Part shown: positions 9,331-18,531 of the stretch, one piece after another
Layout: each line of letters starts with the position of its first letter
How positions within the stretch are numbered: position 1 is the first letter of the stretch
Assembly: GCF_000619905.2 (NCBI RefSeq)
Contig: NZ_CP012371.1
Span: 372,001-436,000, forward strand
Direction: 5' to 3'
DNA length: 64,000 bases
Source of the DNA: Nitrosospira briensis C-128
GTDB taxonomy: Bacteria; Pseudomonadota; Gammaproteobacteria; Burkholderiales; Nitrosomonadaceae
Translations under genes and position numbers: made by a program
The notes under the pieces: generated by a model
What the model saw: only the letters and a program-made list of their open reading frames with translations
Told to the model about the DNA's origin: nothing
The model's database searches: none

Positions 9331-12300
9331 TCATATATTGATTTGTTTACGCAAACCCCATTCCTTGACGATTGCATAAATGGCGGGAATTACGATCAAG
9401 GTAAGCAGGGTGGACGACACCATGCCCCCGACCATAGGCGCGGCAATGCGCCGCATCACTTCCGAACCCGTACCGGTGCCCCACATGATCGGCAACAGAC
9501 CCGCCATGATCGCCACCACAGTCATGATCTTTGGCCGCACACGCTCCACCGCACCTTCCATCACTGCTGCATAGAGGTCGGTCACCGTCGGCTTGTCGCC
9601 GGTGGATGCGCGTTTCGCTTTTATCGCATCCCAGGCGTGATCGAGATAGATCAGCATCACGACGCCCGTCTCTGCGGCAACGCCCGCGAGCGCGATGAAG
9701 CCCACTGCTACCGCAACGCTGAGATTGTAGCCAAGCAGCCATATCAGCCAGATACCCCCCACCAATGAAAAGGGTACCGACAGCATGACAATGAGGGTTT
9801 CGGTGAACCGTCGGAAATTAAGGTAGAGAAGCAGAAAAATGATCGCCAGGGTAAGCGGCACGACCAACTTCAGCTTCTGCTTGGCGCGTTCCATGTATTC
9901 GAACTGGCCGCTCCAGGTCGCGTAATATCCGGGCGGGAATTTCACCCGTTCGCGCACCGCCTTTTGTGCCTCAGCCACGTAACCGCCGATATCGCGGTGG
10001 CGAATGTCGATGAAGATGTACGCCGACAGCAGCGCGTTTTCGGTACGAATGCTGGGTGGCCCCTTGATCGTCTTGACGCTTGCCACCTGTCCCAACGGGA
10101 TCATGCCGCCGTTCGGGAGAGGCACCAGGACCTGAGTGGCGATAGTCAGGGGATCTTGCCGCAGTTCGCGTGGATAGCGTACGGTAACACCGAAACGCTC
10201 GCGGCCCTCGACCGTGGTCGTCAACATCTCGCCCCCAAGCGCCACCGAAATCACTTCCAGCAGGTCGCCGACCGATAACCCGTATCGCGCAAGCTCGATA
10301 CGGTCGGGTTCGATATCGAGGTAGTACCCGCCGGTCGTGCGTTCCGCGTAGGCACTGGTCGTTCCGGGCACCGTTTTGACGACAGTTTCGATCTGCCTGG
10401 CGAGCTCCTCCATTTCGCCCAGGTCCTTGCCGAATACCTTGATGCCGATCGGTGTGCGGATGCCGGTGGCGAGCATGTCGATCCTGTTCTTGATCGGCAT
10501 GGTCCAGGCATTGCTGACCCCGGGTATTTGCAATGCCTGATCCAGTTCTGCTATCAGGCTGTCTATGGTTACGCCGGCACGCCACTCACTTTCCGGCTTC
10601 AGGTTGATGATCGTCTCCGCCATCTCCAGCGGGGCCGGGTCGGTGGCGGTATTGGCGCGCCCCGCCTTGCCGAACACCGACTCGACCTCGGGGAAGGTCT
10701 TGATGATCCTGTCCTGGGTCTGCAACAGCTCGGCGGATTTGGTGATCGACAATGCCGGCAAGGTGATCGGCATAAACAACAGGCTTCCCTCGTTCAGCGT
10801 GGGCATGAACTCGCTGCCCAATTTCATGGCTGGAAATACCGAAAGCGCAAGCGTAATAACCGCCATGATTATGGTGAGTTTCTTCCAGCGCATGACCCAG
10901 GCGATGACGGGACGGTAAATCCATATCAGAAAGCGGTTAATTGGATTTTTCTGCTCGGGCATGATCTTGCCGCGAATGAACAGAAACATCAGCACCGGCA
11001 CCAGCGTGATGGACAATAGCGCAGCACCCGCCATCGCAAAGGTTTTGGTGTAGGCGAGCGGCGCGAACATCCGCCCTTCCTGCGCTTCCAGCGTGAATAC
11101 CGGCAGGAAGGAAACGGTGATGATGAGCAGGCTGAAGAACAATGCGGGTCCAACTTCCCGGCAGGCGTCAATCACTATCTGAAGGCGTGGTGCACCGGGC
11201 GGCGCGCGCTCGAGATGCTTATGGGCATTCTCGATCATGACGATGGCCGCATCCACCATGGCGCCGATGGCAATGGCGATACCGCCCAGGCTCATGATGT
11301 TGGAATTGAGCCCCAGCATGTGCATGGCGGTGAGCGCGATGAGCACGCCGATGGGCAGCATGACGATGGCGACAAGCGCACTCCTGGCGTGCATGAGAAA
11401 TACAATGCAAACCACCCCCACAATGATACTTTCCTCGATCAGGACCCGTTTCAGATTGTCGATGGCGCGATGGATCAGGTCCGAACGATCATAAACAGCC
11501 TGTAGCGACACGCCTTCCGGCAAACCGCTGGAGATTTCCTTGATCTTGCTTTTCAGGTTGTCAATGACACCAAGCGCATTCTGGCCGTAACGCGCCACGG
11601 CGATGCCGGAAACCACTTCGCCCTCACCGTTCAGTTCGGCGATCCCGCGCCGCTCATCCGGTGCCAACTCGACCCGCGCCACGTCGCGGATCAGTACTGG
11701 TGTGCCTTCCGTAGCCTTGACCACGAGATTTTCGATGTCGGAAATACCGCGCAGGTACCCTCGGCCTCGCACCACATATTCGGTCTCAGCCATCTCGATC
11801 ACCCGCCCGCCCACGTCGCGGTTGCTCGCGCGGATAACCGCTGCGACCTGATTGAGGGGAATCCCATAGGCCTGCAGCTTGCGTGGTTCCACAGTAACCT
11901 GATAGGTTTTGACGAATCCGCCCACGCTCGCCACTTCGGCCACGCCTTGGGCTTTGGTAAGTTGATAACGCACAAACCAGTCTTGTATGGTGCGCAGTTC
12001 CGCGAGCGTATGCTGGGCAGCCACCACTACATATTGATACACCCAACCGACACCGGTGGCGTCCGGTCCCAAGGTCGGGGTAACACCGCGCGGCATGCGC
12101 CCCGATGCAAAATTAAGGTATTCGAGTACCCGTGTGCGCGCCCAGTAGATGTCAGTGTGATCCTCGAAAATGACGTAGATAAAGGATGCGCCGAACACCG
12201 ACAGGCCCCGCACCACCTTGGATTTGGGCACCGCCAGCATGGCCGTGCTCAAGGGATAGGTAACCTGGTCTTCGACCACCTGCGGCGCCTGCCCCGGGTA

Positions 12301-12456
12301 TTCCGTATAGATGATGACCTGTACGTCCGAGAGATCCGGAATCGCGTCCAGGGGCATGCGGATCACGGCGTAGATGCCCAGGCCGATCACGAACGCGGTC
12401 CCCAGCAACACCAGGAACACGTTGCGTGCGGACCATTCGATAATTCGGCCCAGCAT
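9331..12456 (-). CDS. cusA: CusA/CzcA-family heavy-metal RND efflux pump
   Basis: A 1041-residue inner-membrane RND proton antiporter; the usual CusA length is about 1047. I chose the ATG at 12456 (MLGRIIEWSARNVFLVLLG), 1 base after the cusB stop; the frame extends upstream without family similarity. Visible features are the first transmembrane helix, a DAIPDLSDVQVI segment, repeated 12-helix architecture with the proton-relay segment (GAMVDAAIVMIENAHKHLE), and a C-terminal GTGSEVMRRIAAPMVGG. With cusB and cusC it would form a tripartite Cu(I)/Ag(I) exporter. Metal specificity is inferred from the CusF domain in its partner and the CopA neighbour. Confidence 0.92.
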   Translation of the reverse strand: MLGRIIEWSARNVFLVLLGTAFVIGLGIYAVIRMPLDAIPDLSDVQVIIYTEYPGQAPQVVEDQVTYPLSTAMLAVPKSKVVRGLSVFGASFIYVIFEDHTDIYWARTRVLEYLNFASGRMPRGVTPTLGPDATGVGWVYQYVVVAAQHTLAELRTIQDWFVRYQLTKAQGVAEVASVGGFVKTYQVTVEPRKLQAYGIPLNQVAAVIRASNRDVGGRVIEMAETEYVVRGRGYLRGISDIENLVVKATEGTPVLIRDVARVELAPDERRGIAELNGEGEVVSGIAVARYGQNALGVIDNLKSKIKEISSGLPEGVSLQAVYDRSDLIHRAIDNLKRVLIEESIIVGVVCIVFLMHARSALVAIVMLPIGVLIALTAMHMLGLNSNIMSLGGIAIAIGAMVDAAIVMIENAHKHLERAPPGAPRLQIVIDACREVGPALFFSLLIITVSFLPVFTLEAQEGRMFAPLAYTKTFAMAGAALLSITLVPVLMFLFIRGKIMPEQKNPINRFLIWIYRPVIAWVMRWKKLTIIMAVITLALSVFPAMKLGSEFMPTLNEGSLLFMPITLPALSITKSAELLQTQDRIIKTFPEVESVFGKAGRANTATDPAPLEMAETIINLKPESEWRAGVTIDSLIAELDQALQIPGVSNAWTMPIKNRIDMLATGIRTPIGIKVFGKDLGEMEELARQIETVVKTVPGTTSAYAERTTGGYYLDIEPDRIELARYGLSVGDLLEVISVALGGEMLTTTVEGRERFGVTVRYPRELRQDPLTIATQVLVPLPNGGMIPLGQVASVKTIKGPPSIRTENALLSAYIFIDIRHRDIGGYVAEAQKAVRERVKFPPGYYATWSGQFEYMERAKQKLKLVVPLTLAIIFLLLYLNFRRFTETLIVMLSVPFSLVGGIWLIWLLGYNLSVAVAVGFIALAGVAAETGVVMLIYLDHAWDAIKAKRASTGDKPTVTDLYAAVMEGAVERVRPKIMTVVAIMAGLLPIMWGTGTGSEVMRRIAAPMVGGMVSSTLLTLIVIPAIYAIVKEWGLRKQINI

Positions 12457-12457
12457 A

Positions 12458-14083
12458 TCAGTGCCCCCGCTGATCGTTGGCAGCGGGATTTGAAGTTGGG
12501 CTGGCATGCAGCGACTGGATGCGAACGATGACATATTCGCCAGCCGACTCCTCGACGATCTCGAAATCGACCTTCTGGCCGGGCTTCAGCGACCGCAGCA
12601 ATGCCGGGTCCCTGGCACGGAAATCCATGGTCATCGCTGGCCAGTCGAGGCTGGCGATCGGATCATGTGCAATCGTTACCGTCGCATGCACCCAATCCAT
12701 TTCTTTAACAGTGCCTATGCCATGATGACTTGCTGATACAGGTGCGGCCCCTGGTGTTGTCATGGATGCGCCGGGCGTGGCCTGCCCGTTCTCGCCGGGT
12801 ATGGAACCCAGGTGGTGGTCGAAACCGCCTAGTGCCGCCTTAAGGTTACTCTCTGCATCGATCAGAAAGTTCGCGCTGACCACAACCGTTTCCCCAGCTT
12901 CCAATCCCCCCAGCACTTCAACATAACCATCGGCGTGGATGCCCAGTTTTACCGTGCGCGGCTCAAACCGGCCTTCGCCCAAATCAACCAGCACCAACCG
13001 CCGTGTGCCGCTGTCAAGCACAGCCGAATCAGGCACGGTAAGCATCTTGTTTTTACTGTGAGTCGAGGCGAACTCCACCCTGCCGTACATGGCGGGCTTG
13101 AGCAATCCCTGAACGTTGGGAAGTTCGATGCGTACTTTTGCGGTACGGGTTTCGGGCATCACCGTGGGATAGATGAATGTCACCTCGCCGTTGAACACTT
13201 TGTCCGGATACGCATCCATCCTGATGGCGGCGCTCTGGCCCCGCTGCACTATGCCCAGATCCTGTTCGAACACATCCGCCAGCACCCAAACCTTGGAGAG
13301 ATCGGCAATCTGGTACAGTGCTTCTCCGGCCATGAAGCGCTTTCCCTGGATTGCGGGTTTTTCGATCACTGCGCCGCTGGCTGGGGAACGCAGGGTGACA
13401 TACCGTTTGATCCGGCCTTCTTCCTGCAGCGCTTGCAGGTCGAAATCCGATATGTCCCAGTTGCGCAGCCTCTGCAAGGCATTCTCTGACAGCCGCTGCA
13501 TGCCCGCCCGAACCTCTGGCCCGCTTCCCTCGACCGACCTCATCCCTTTCCTGGCAATAAGGTATTCATGTTGTGCTGTGATCAGTTCGGGGCTGTACAC
13601 ATCCATCAACGCCTCGCCTTTTTTCACCGCCTGGCCGGTGGTATTCACGTAAAGCCGCTGGATCCAACCCTCGAACTTGGGCGCCACAGTATATAGTTGC
13701 CGCTCGTCTGCCTGTACCGTTGCCACCGCCCTCACGGTACGAGTGAGTTCGCGCAGCGCGACAATCTCGGTTCTCACGCCCAGTTTTTGTATTTTTTCGG
13801 TACTGATCTTCACCACGGAGCTACCAGATGGGGATTCTTCGCCCTCGTAAACCGGGAGGTAGTCCATGCCCATGGAGTCTTTCTTCGGCACCGGCGATGT
13901 GTCAGGGTGTCCCATCGGATTGCGGTAATAAAGAATCTTCGGCTTATGTATCGACGCCTCGGACTTTTGCGGCTCAACCGTAGACGTAGAAGTTGCGGAT
14001 TTGGCGCTGCCCCACCAATATCCTGCGGCCAGGGCCGCTGCGATCAAGGCGATAATCGCTATCAAGCTGGTGATGGTTTTCAC
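12458..14083 (-). CDS. cusB: CusB-type periplasmic adaptor with fused CusF-like copper domain
   Basis: A 541-residue membrane fusion protein starting at GTG (14083), overlapping the cusC stop by 4 bp. Order of parts: N-terminal anchor or signal helix, a heavy-metal-binding segment (YYRNPMGHPDTSP, then DSMGMDYLPVYEGE), the barrel-sandwich hybrid and helical adaptor regions, and a C-terminal CusF-like domain from about residue 455. That domain has a His in IAHDPIAS and the WPAMTMDF motif, matching the His, Trp, Met and Met ligands of CusF. A separate cusF gene is absent, so the fusion probably replaces the periplasmic chaperone. It lies between cusC and cusA in one operon. Confidence 0.9.
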   Translation of the reverse strand: MKTITSLIAIIALIAAALAAGYWWGSAKSATSTSTVEPQKSEASIHKPKILYYRNPMGHPDTSPVPKKDSMGMDYLPVYEGEESPSGSSVVKISTEKIQKLGVRTEIVALRELTRTVRAVATVQADERQLYTVAPKFEGWIQRLYVNTTGQAVKKGEALMDVYSPELITAQHEYLIARKGMRSVEGSGPEVRAGMQRLSENALQRLRNWDISDFDLQALQEEGRIKRYVTLRSPASGAVIEKPAIQGKRFMAGEALYQIADLSKVWVLADVFEQDLGIVQRGQSAAIRMDAYPDKVFNGEVTFIYPTVMPETRTAKVRIELPNVQGLLKPAMYGRVEFASTHSKNKMLTVPDSAVLDSGTRRLVLVDLGEGRFEPRTVKLGIHADGYVEVLGGLEAGETVVVSANFLIDAESNLKAALGGFDHHLGSIPGENGQATPGASMTTPGAAPVSASHHGIGTVKEMDWVHATVTIAHDPIASLDWPAMTMDFRARDPALLRSLKPGQKVDFEIVEESAGEYVIVRIQSLHASPTSNPAANDQRGH

Positions 14084-15648
14084 AGAGGCTCCGCTGGGAT
14101 GGGCAGGCGGACTGGTGACGGCGGTTTGCCGGTGAGTAAATCAATTTCCGCCAGCGCCTTGTTATAGCCTGTCATGGCTGTCGCCAGACTGATCTCATAG
14201 TTGAATACCGTCATCTGGCTATCGAGCAGCGTAAGAAAGTCGACACGGTTGACCTGGTATGCGGACATCGCCGATTCAACCGTAAGCCGGGCCTGCGGCA
14301 GGATGGCGGTCTGGTAGAGCCGCGCCGATTGCAAATTTTGCTCGGCCAGCGCCATCTGCTGGCGCAGGCTGGCGGCTACCTCATTGCGTTGCGCCTCGTA
14401 CATGCTCTGGGCCTGATCGCGCTTCGCCAGGGCTTCTGCAACGCGTGGCGCGAGCTTGTTTTCGCGCCACACCGGCAGATTGACCGCTACAGTCAGGGTT
14501 ACCATGTCGGGGCGCCTGCTGCCGTCCAGCATGTTGTCGCGCTGACCGTACGCCAGACGCACATCGAAGTCGGGGTAATAATTTTTGCGCGCCAGATCCA
14601 GCGCTTTTTCGTTACGTGCCACAATACTTTGCAGCGCCAGTAATTGCGGTCGCCGCGAAAGAGCAGTTTCGCGCAACGATTCCAGACTCAAGGTTTCTTC
14701 GCGCAATTGCGGCGGCTCAGGTACAGGCGATGCAAGGATTGCATTACGGCCTAACGCGCGAATGAGCTCGGCTTCAACTGTCGGTCGTTCACGCGCGAGC
14801 TTGAGCAGTTCGTCCAGCATTCTGGATACCTGCGTCTGTGCCTTCAGTGCATCGGCCTGACTTCCCATGCCTACCCCGTAGTGTTGCTCGGCGATGTGGC
14901 GCATATCTTCCAGGATCAGCTTGTTTTTCTCGACCAGCCGAGTCTTTTCAAGGATGAGCCCCAGCTCGAAATAAGCAGCCTTGATATCGCGTGCTACACG
15001 GTTCACGGTTTCCTGATAACCATGGCCGACACTCTGCGCATCCCGCATTGCGACGTCCTTGCGCAAGCCGCGCTTACCGGGGAACGGCACGCGCTGGGAC
15101 AGACCGATCATTTTCATGGTCATGTCATCGCGATTGAAAGTTGATGATACCAGCGGCGCATTGATCACCCCTGCTTCGAGAATGGGGTCGTCGAGCGCTT
15201 CGGCCGGGGCTATTCTCTGGCTGGCGGCCTCCCGCTCCCACAAAGCGGCCTGGATTTCCGGATTGCTTTCCATTGCTTCCGCGATCAGCGCAGCCAATGC
15301 GGTAGCGCCATTTGTTGCAGAGACTTCCATGGCGGGTCCAAAAGTAGTCGAGGTACTTTCTGGCACAACGGCGCTAACGGAGGCTTCTGCTTTTACATTC
15401 GCTGAAAATATAGCTATGGCAAAAAATGCGGCGGTTGCCGCGCTTTGAATCATTCCGGCCGGTTTTCCGGCATCTATTGATCTGGCGCTTCCAGTGCTCT
15501 TTGCGATTTTGTACAGGCTTCTCGCGGCAAGACGCCGCTGAGCATGAGTAACTGGAATCTGAATGGCTGCGGACGGCATTTCCTTTGGAAGCGCCTCGAA
15601 GTTTCCAACGCCGAGTCGCTGCGATGCAACAGGGAATGAGAGGTTCAT
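14080..15648 (-). CDS. cusC: CusC-like outer-membrane efflux protein (TolC family)
   Basis: A 522-residue TolC-family outer-membrane factor. Start chosen at ATG 15648 (MNLSFPVAS) because AAGGA lies about 7 bases upstream; a longer frame reaches 15735. The N-terminus is unusually long before the hydrophobic signal-like segment (AATAAFFAIAIFSANVKAEA, near residue 75), so the true start could be further in. The mature part has the two OEP repeats with long coiled helices (for example VARDIKAAYFELGLILEKTR). First gene of the cusCBA operon, overlapping cusB by 4 bp. Confidence 0.87.
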   Translation of the reverse strand: MNLSFPVASQRLGVGNFEALPKEMPSAAIQIPVTHAQRRLAARSLYKIAKSTGSARSIDAGKPAGMIQSAATAAFFAIAIFSANVKAEASVSAVVPESTSTTFGPAMEVSATNGATALAALIAEAMESNPEIQAALWEREAASQRIAPAEALDDPILEAGVINAPLVSSTFNRDDMTMKMIGLSQRVPFPGKRGLRKDVAMRDAQSVGHGYQETVNRVARDIKAAYFELGLILEKTRLVEKNKLILEDMRHIAEQHYGVGMGSQADALKAQTQVSRMLDELLKLARERPTVEAELIRALGRNAILASPVPEPPQLREETLSLESLRETALSRRPQLLALQSIVARNEKALDLARKNYYPDFDVRLAYGQRDNMLDGSRRPDMVTLTVAVNLPVWRENKLAPRVAEALAKRDQAQSMYEAQRNEVAASLRQQMALAEQNLQSARLYQTAILPQARLTVESAMSAYQVNRVDFLTLLDSQMTVFNYEISLATAMTGYNKALAEIDLLTGKPPSPVRLPIPAEPL

Positions 15649-15823
15649 CCTGATTTCCTTAACATATGGTGGTAGAGCAGCCGATAAGGCAGTACATCGG
15701 CTAGCGGTTTTCGTTAGCGCTCTCGGCAATTGCAACCGCCATGAGGCGCTACCGCAAAAAATCTTAAGTATGAATTAGGTAAACGATTGCCGATGCAACA
15801 GGCGGATTTCTTCTGTCGAAGAA

Positions 15824-16234
15824 TTAAGCGAGGGGAGGACGCTGCGGTTGCTGCAGACTGAAGGAGAAAAAATGAGAATTAAAAGAGGTAGCATAAGAAA
15901 ATCCGCCGACGAAATTCAGGGCCGCAGGTGCCGAAGGCAGGCCGTTGCCGCTGATGTGGCAAACAACTCCATCGCAGGAAAGGACGAAACCCGTTTCACT
16001 TTCGGCGTCATAATCGCCATGCAGTTGCTCATGACTACTGCCGCCATGCTGGCTGCAGGCAAACTGGGGACTCGCGGATGGGATGGTGGAAGAGGGTTGA
16101 ACTACATGAGCTTCAAGCCCGGCTGACATATTCCTGGCTTGCGCACACAACGGCATAATGGCAGCGAGCGCACCTTGCAGCGGCAGTGCCAACATGATTA
16201 GAATCAGTGTAAACGTTTGTGTCCGCAACATCAT
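15824..16234 (-). CDS. Small secreted protein upstream of cusCBA, unknown
   Basis: About 136 residues from ATG 16234 (MMLRTQTFTLILIMLALPLQG), giving a signal peptide of normal form. The frame extends further to 16363 but would overlap the divergent PPK2 gene. The mature part is short, with Cys and His residues (CSQHGG, LSCDGVVCH) that could bind metal. Its place directly before cusC on the same strand suggests a periplasmic metal-related accessory protein. I do not recognise the family. Start is uncertain because no strong ribosome site is present. Confidence 0.55.
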   Translation of the reverse strand: MMLRTQTFTLILIMLALPLQGALAAIMPLCAQARNMSAGLEAHVVQPSSTIPSASPQFACSQHGGSSHEQLHGDYDAESETGFVLSCDGVVCHISGNGLPSAPAALNFVGGFSYATSFNSHFFSFSLQQPQRPPLA

Positions 16235-16301
16235 GTAATCCAGTATGCGTATTTCTTCCATGTAGAGCAAGTATGCGCTATAAAATCGAGGTCTTCCAGC
16301 C

Positions 16302-17114
16302 ATGAACAAAAAAGCCGACAAAAAAGAAAAAGAAACGGACAAGTCCGTGTCCGATATATCCAAAAAAACCTATGAGGACACGCTATACAAACTGCAGATT
16401 GAACTCGTCAAGCTGCAGCGGCACTTCATCAAGTGTGACGACAAGATTCTGGTCATCTTCGAGGGCCGGGATGCGGCCGGAAAGGATGGCACGATCAAGC
16501 GTATTACCGAGCATCTGAGTCCGCGCGAGACACGCGTGGTCGCGCTCGGCATACCGTCAGACCGAGATCGGAGTTCCTGGTATTTTCAACGTTATGTCCC
16601 ATATCTGCCCGCAGCGCGGGAACTCGTGCTGTTTAACCGCAGTTGGTACAACCGGGCGGGTGTGGAAAAGGTAATGGGTTTCTGTACTGAAGCCGAGTAT
16701 GAAGAATTCATGAACTCGGTGCTGGATTTCGAGCATATGCTGATCCGTTCCGGTATCAAGCTCCTCAAGTATTACCTCGACATCAGCAAACCCGAACAGG
16801 CAAAACGGCTGGATGAGCGCAAGAAGGACCCGCTCGCTCAATGGAAAATCAGCGGGCTAGACAAGCATGCGCTGAAGAAGTGGGACCAATACAGCCTTGC
16901 GCGCGACAAAATGCTGGCCAACACGCACAGCTTTATATCACCATGGATAATTGTGCATGCCGACGACAAACCGCTGACGCGGCTCAATGTCATCAAGGAT
17001 ATACTCAGCCGGCTTGATTACGCAGACAAGGACGAGCGGCTGATTCTTTCGGATCCGCAGATCGTTACCCCATTTGCGATCTCATCCATCGAGAAAGGCC
17101 TGCTGGCTTCTTAA
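16302..17114 (+). CDS. ppk2: Polyphosphate kinase 2 family protein
   Basis: A 270-residue cytoplasmic enzyme expected to move phosphate between polyphosphate and nucleoside di- or triphosphates. The Walker A motif GRDAAGKDG is at residues 55-63, followed by the family segments SPRETRVVALGIPSDRDRSS and FNRSWYNRAGVEKVMGF (Walker B region, residues 111-127), then KKDPLAQWK. Length fits single-domain PPK2. The N-terminus is Lys-rich. It is divergent from the cus-associated small secreted gene. Substrate class (ADP or GDP) cannot be decided by eye. Confidence 0.93.
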   Translation: MNKKADKKEKETDKSVSDISKKTYEDTLYKLQIELVKLQRHFIKCDDKILVIFEGRDAAGKDGTIKRITEHLSPRETRVVALGIPSDRDRSSWYFQRYVPYLPAARELVLFNRSWYNRAGVEKVMGFCTEAEYEEFMNSVLDFEHMLIRSGIKLLKYYLDISKPEQAKRLDERKKDPLAQWKISGLDKHALKKWDQYSLARDKMLANTHSFISPWIIVHADDKPLTRLNVIKDILSRLDYADKDERLILSDPQIVTPFAISSIEKGLLAS

Positions 17115-17500
17115 CGAAAACCAAGCTCAAATCCGCAGTACCGTCTCAGCACTCTGGAGCTTGCCAGCGCTAATCCGCAATGTCATCGGCAACACCATGA
17201 ATATGTCGGCACAGCCGGTAATTTCGCCGCCATTACCCATTTCCCACTGCGTCGCAGGCGCGGTGAACTGGAAATAACGACTGTTTTCCGCGTTCCCGTT
17301 CAGGCGGTGGCCTATTCTTCTTTGCACTTTTCGCAAACCACTGAATATGCTACACCAATAAATATTCTTGGCGATAGCTGAGATACTTTTAACATAGCAA
17401 AGTTGACAAAGTGCTATGCAGTTAGTACTCTATCCTCTGGTGGCCGGGTTTGCATACAGCGAATGTCGCGGCGTCAATTCAGACTCTTCGCAGCTTTTGC
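17115..17500. other. Gene-poor stretch after ppk2
   Basis: No confident gene. A minus-strand frame at 17127-17336 encodes a plausible-looking tail (YFQFTAPATQWEMGNGG, then MVLPMTLRISAG) from a TTG codon. It has no ribosome site or recognisable family and may be a remnant. Confidence 0.35.
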
Positions 17501-17914
17501 ATGATAATAAACAGGTCTCTGGCAATGATATCTACTTTCGGTTTATTGGTTGCCTGTGCACCGATGAGCCGATATGAAGCGGTTAAAAGTCCCGCGATCC
17601 TTAAAGCCGTTCAGAATGCCAGAACATATGGCGACCACAATGCCTTGGCAAAGCGTTTTGAAAATCTCGCCAAGGAAATGCGCATGAAAGCAGAGGAACA
17701 AAAAAGATTACTTGAGCATTATCAGGAAAAAAGCTATCTCTACGGGAGACAAGCGCAGGACCGAAAATCGCATACCTGGGCTTTAATGCACCGGTATGAA
17801 TAAGCGGCAAAGACAAGCCTCAGTAAAGCAGCGGCTCACCGGCAAATGGCGGCAAAACTCAAGCAGGATGATTATGGTACTTTTATCCGGCAAACAGATA
17901 ACACCCGCCAATAA
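17501..17914 (+). pseudogene. Small lipoprotein family member broken by an in-frame stop
   Basis: From ATG 17501 the frame gives a signal sequence with lipobox-like LVAC, then the family pattern (ILKAVQNARTYGDHNALAKRFE; SYLYGRQAQDRKSHTWALMHRYE). A TAA at 17801-17803 stops it exactly after the conserved YE. Reading through in the same frame continues with AAKTSLSKAAAHRQMAAKL and ends at 17914. This aligns with the AADMQAAALHRQMASKL end of the intact paralogue at 20711. A single nonsense change is the simplest reading. The truncated 100-residue product might still be made. Confidence 0.65.
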
Positions 17915-18041
17915 TCCTAAAACTACTGAAAACAATTGAGGTAAACGTATCAAGGCGACCGTTTTTGCCATATTTGTAGACCCGCAATTCAAGGTCACCG
18001 ATAGCAGCCGAATCAGGCTATTGGAAGGTGGCCTTTAAACG

Positions 18042-18320
18042 ATGAATATGAAATCAATCTGGCTAATATGCAGGGGAGCATCGTTGCTGTCATTGATAAA
18101 GAGGTGCTTTCCGCTCGTAATTCTTGTTATCTTTACCTTGATCAGTATCGCTGCGTTGAACGGGCTGGCGAGAAATATCGCCCAGAAAAGGGATTTTTTC
18201 AGCGATCCGTTGTGCACCGAGGCATTATGGAAAAAAACCTATCATGCCGGCCACGATTTGCCTCACGAAAGCACGCTACCAGAAAAGATCAAAACGGTTA
18301 AAGGCAGAAAAAGCGTTTAG
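18042..18320 (+). CDS. Possible small membrane protein, weak support
   Basis: A 92-residue frame with one strong hydrophobic segment (CFPLVILVIFTLISIAALNG) followed by a charged tail. No ribosome site is evident before the ATG and no family is recognised. It lies in a gene-poor region between the broken lipoprotein gene and the helicase, where another overlapping frame (18068-18301) is also open, so it may be chance. The remaining bases from 17915 to 18531 show nothing else. Confidence 0.25.
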   Translation: MNMKSIWLICRGASLLSLIKRCFPLVILVIFTLISIAALNGLARNIAQKRDFFSDPLCTEALWKKTYHAGHDLPHESTLPEKIKTVKGRKSV

Positions 18321-18531
18321 ACCAACGTTATATCATCTGAGACCAAAATACTGATACCCGGCTATTTACAGAAGCGGATGAGGATGTTTGAACCGGAAGT
18401 ATGGGAAGTATGCAACCTTTGCTGAACAATCGGACCGACGACAGGAATTAAACCAGCAACCGATCAGGGTTTAGCGGTGCCTTATACAAAGCACTGCGTT
18501 ATCATGGCGGCAGTTCACTTAACTCCCCTCC

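Noticed and set aside
17127-17336. Minus-strand 69-residue frame after ppk2
   Set aside because: Protein-like but starts at TTG without ribosome site and matches no family I know; kept only as a note.
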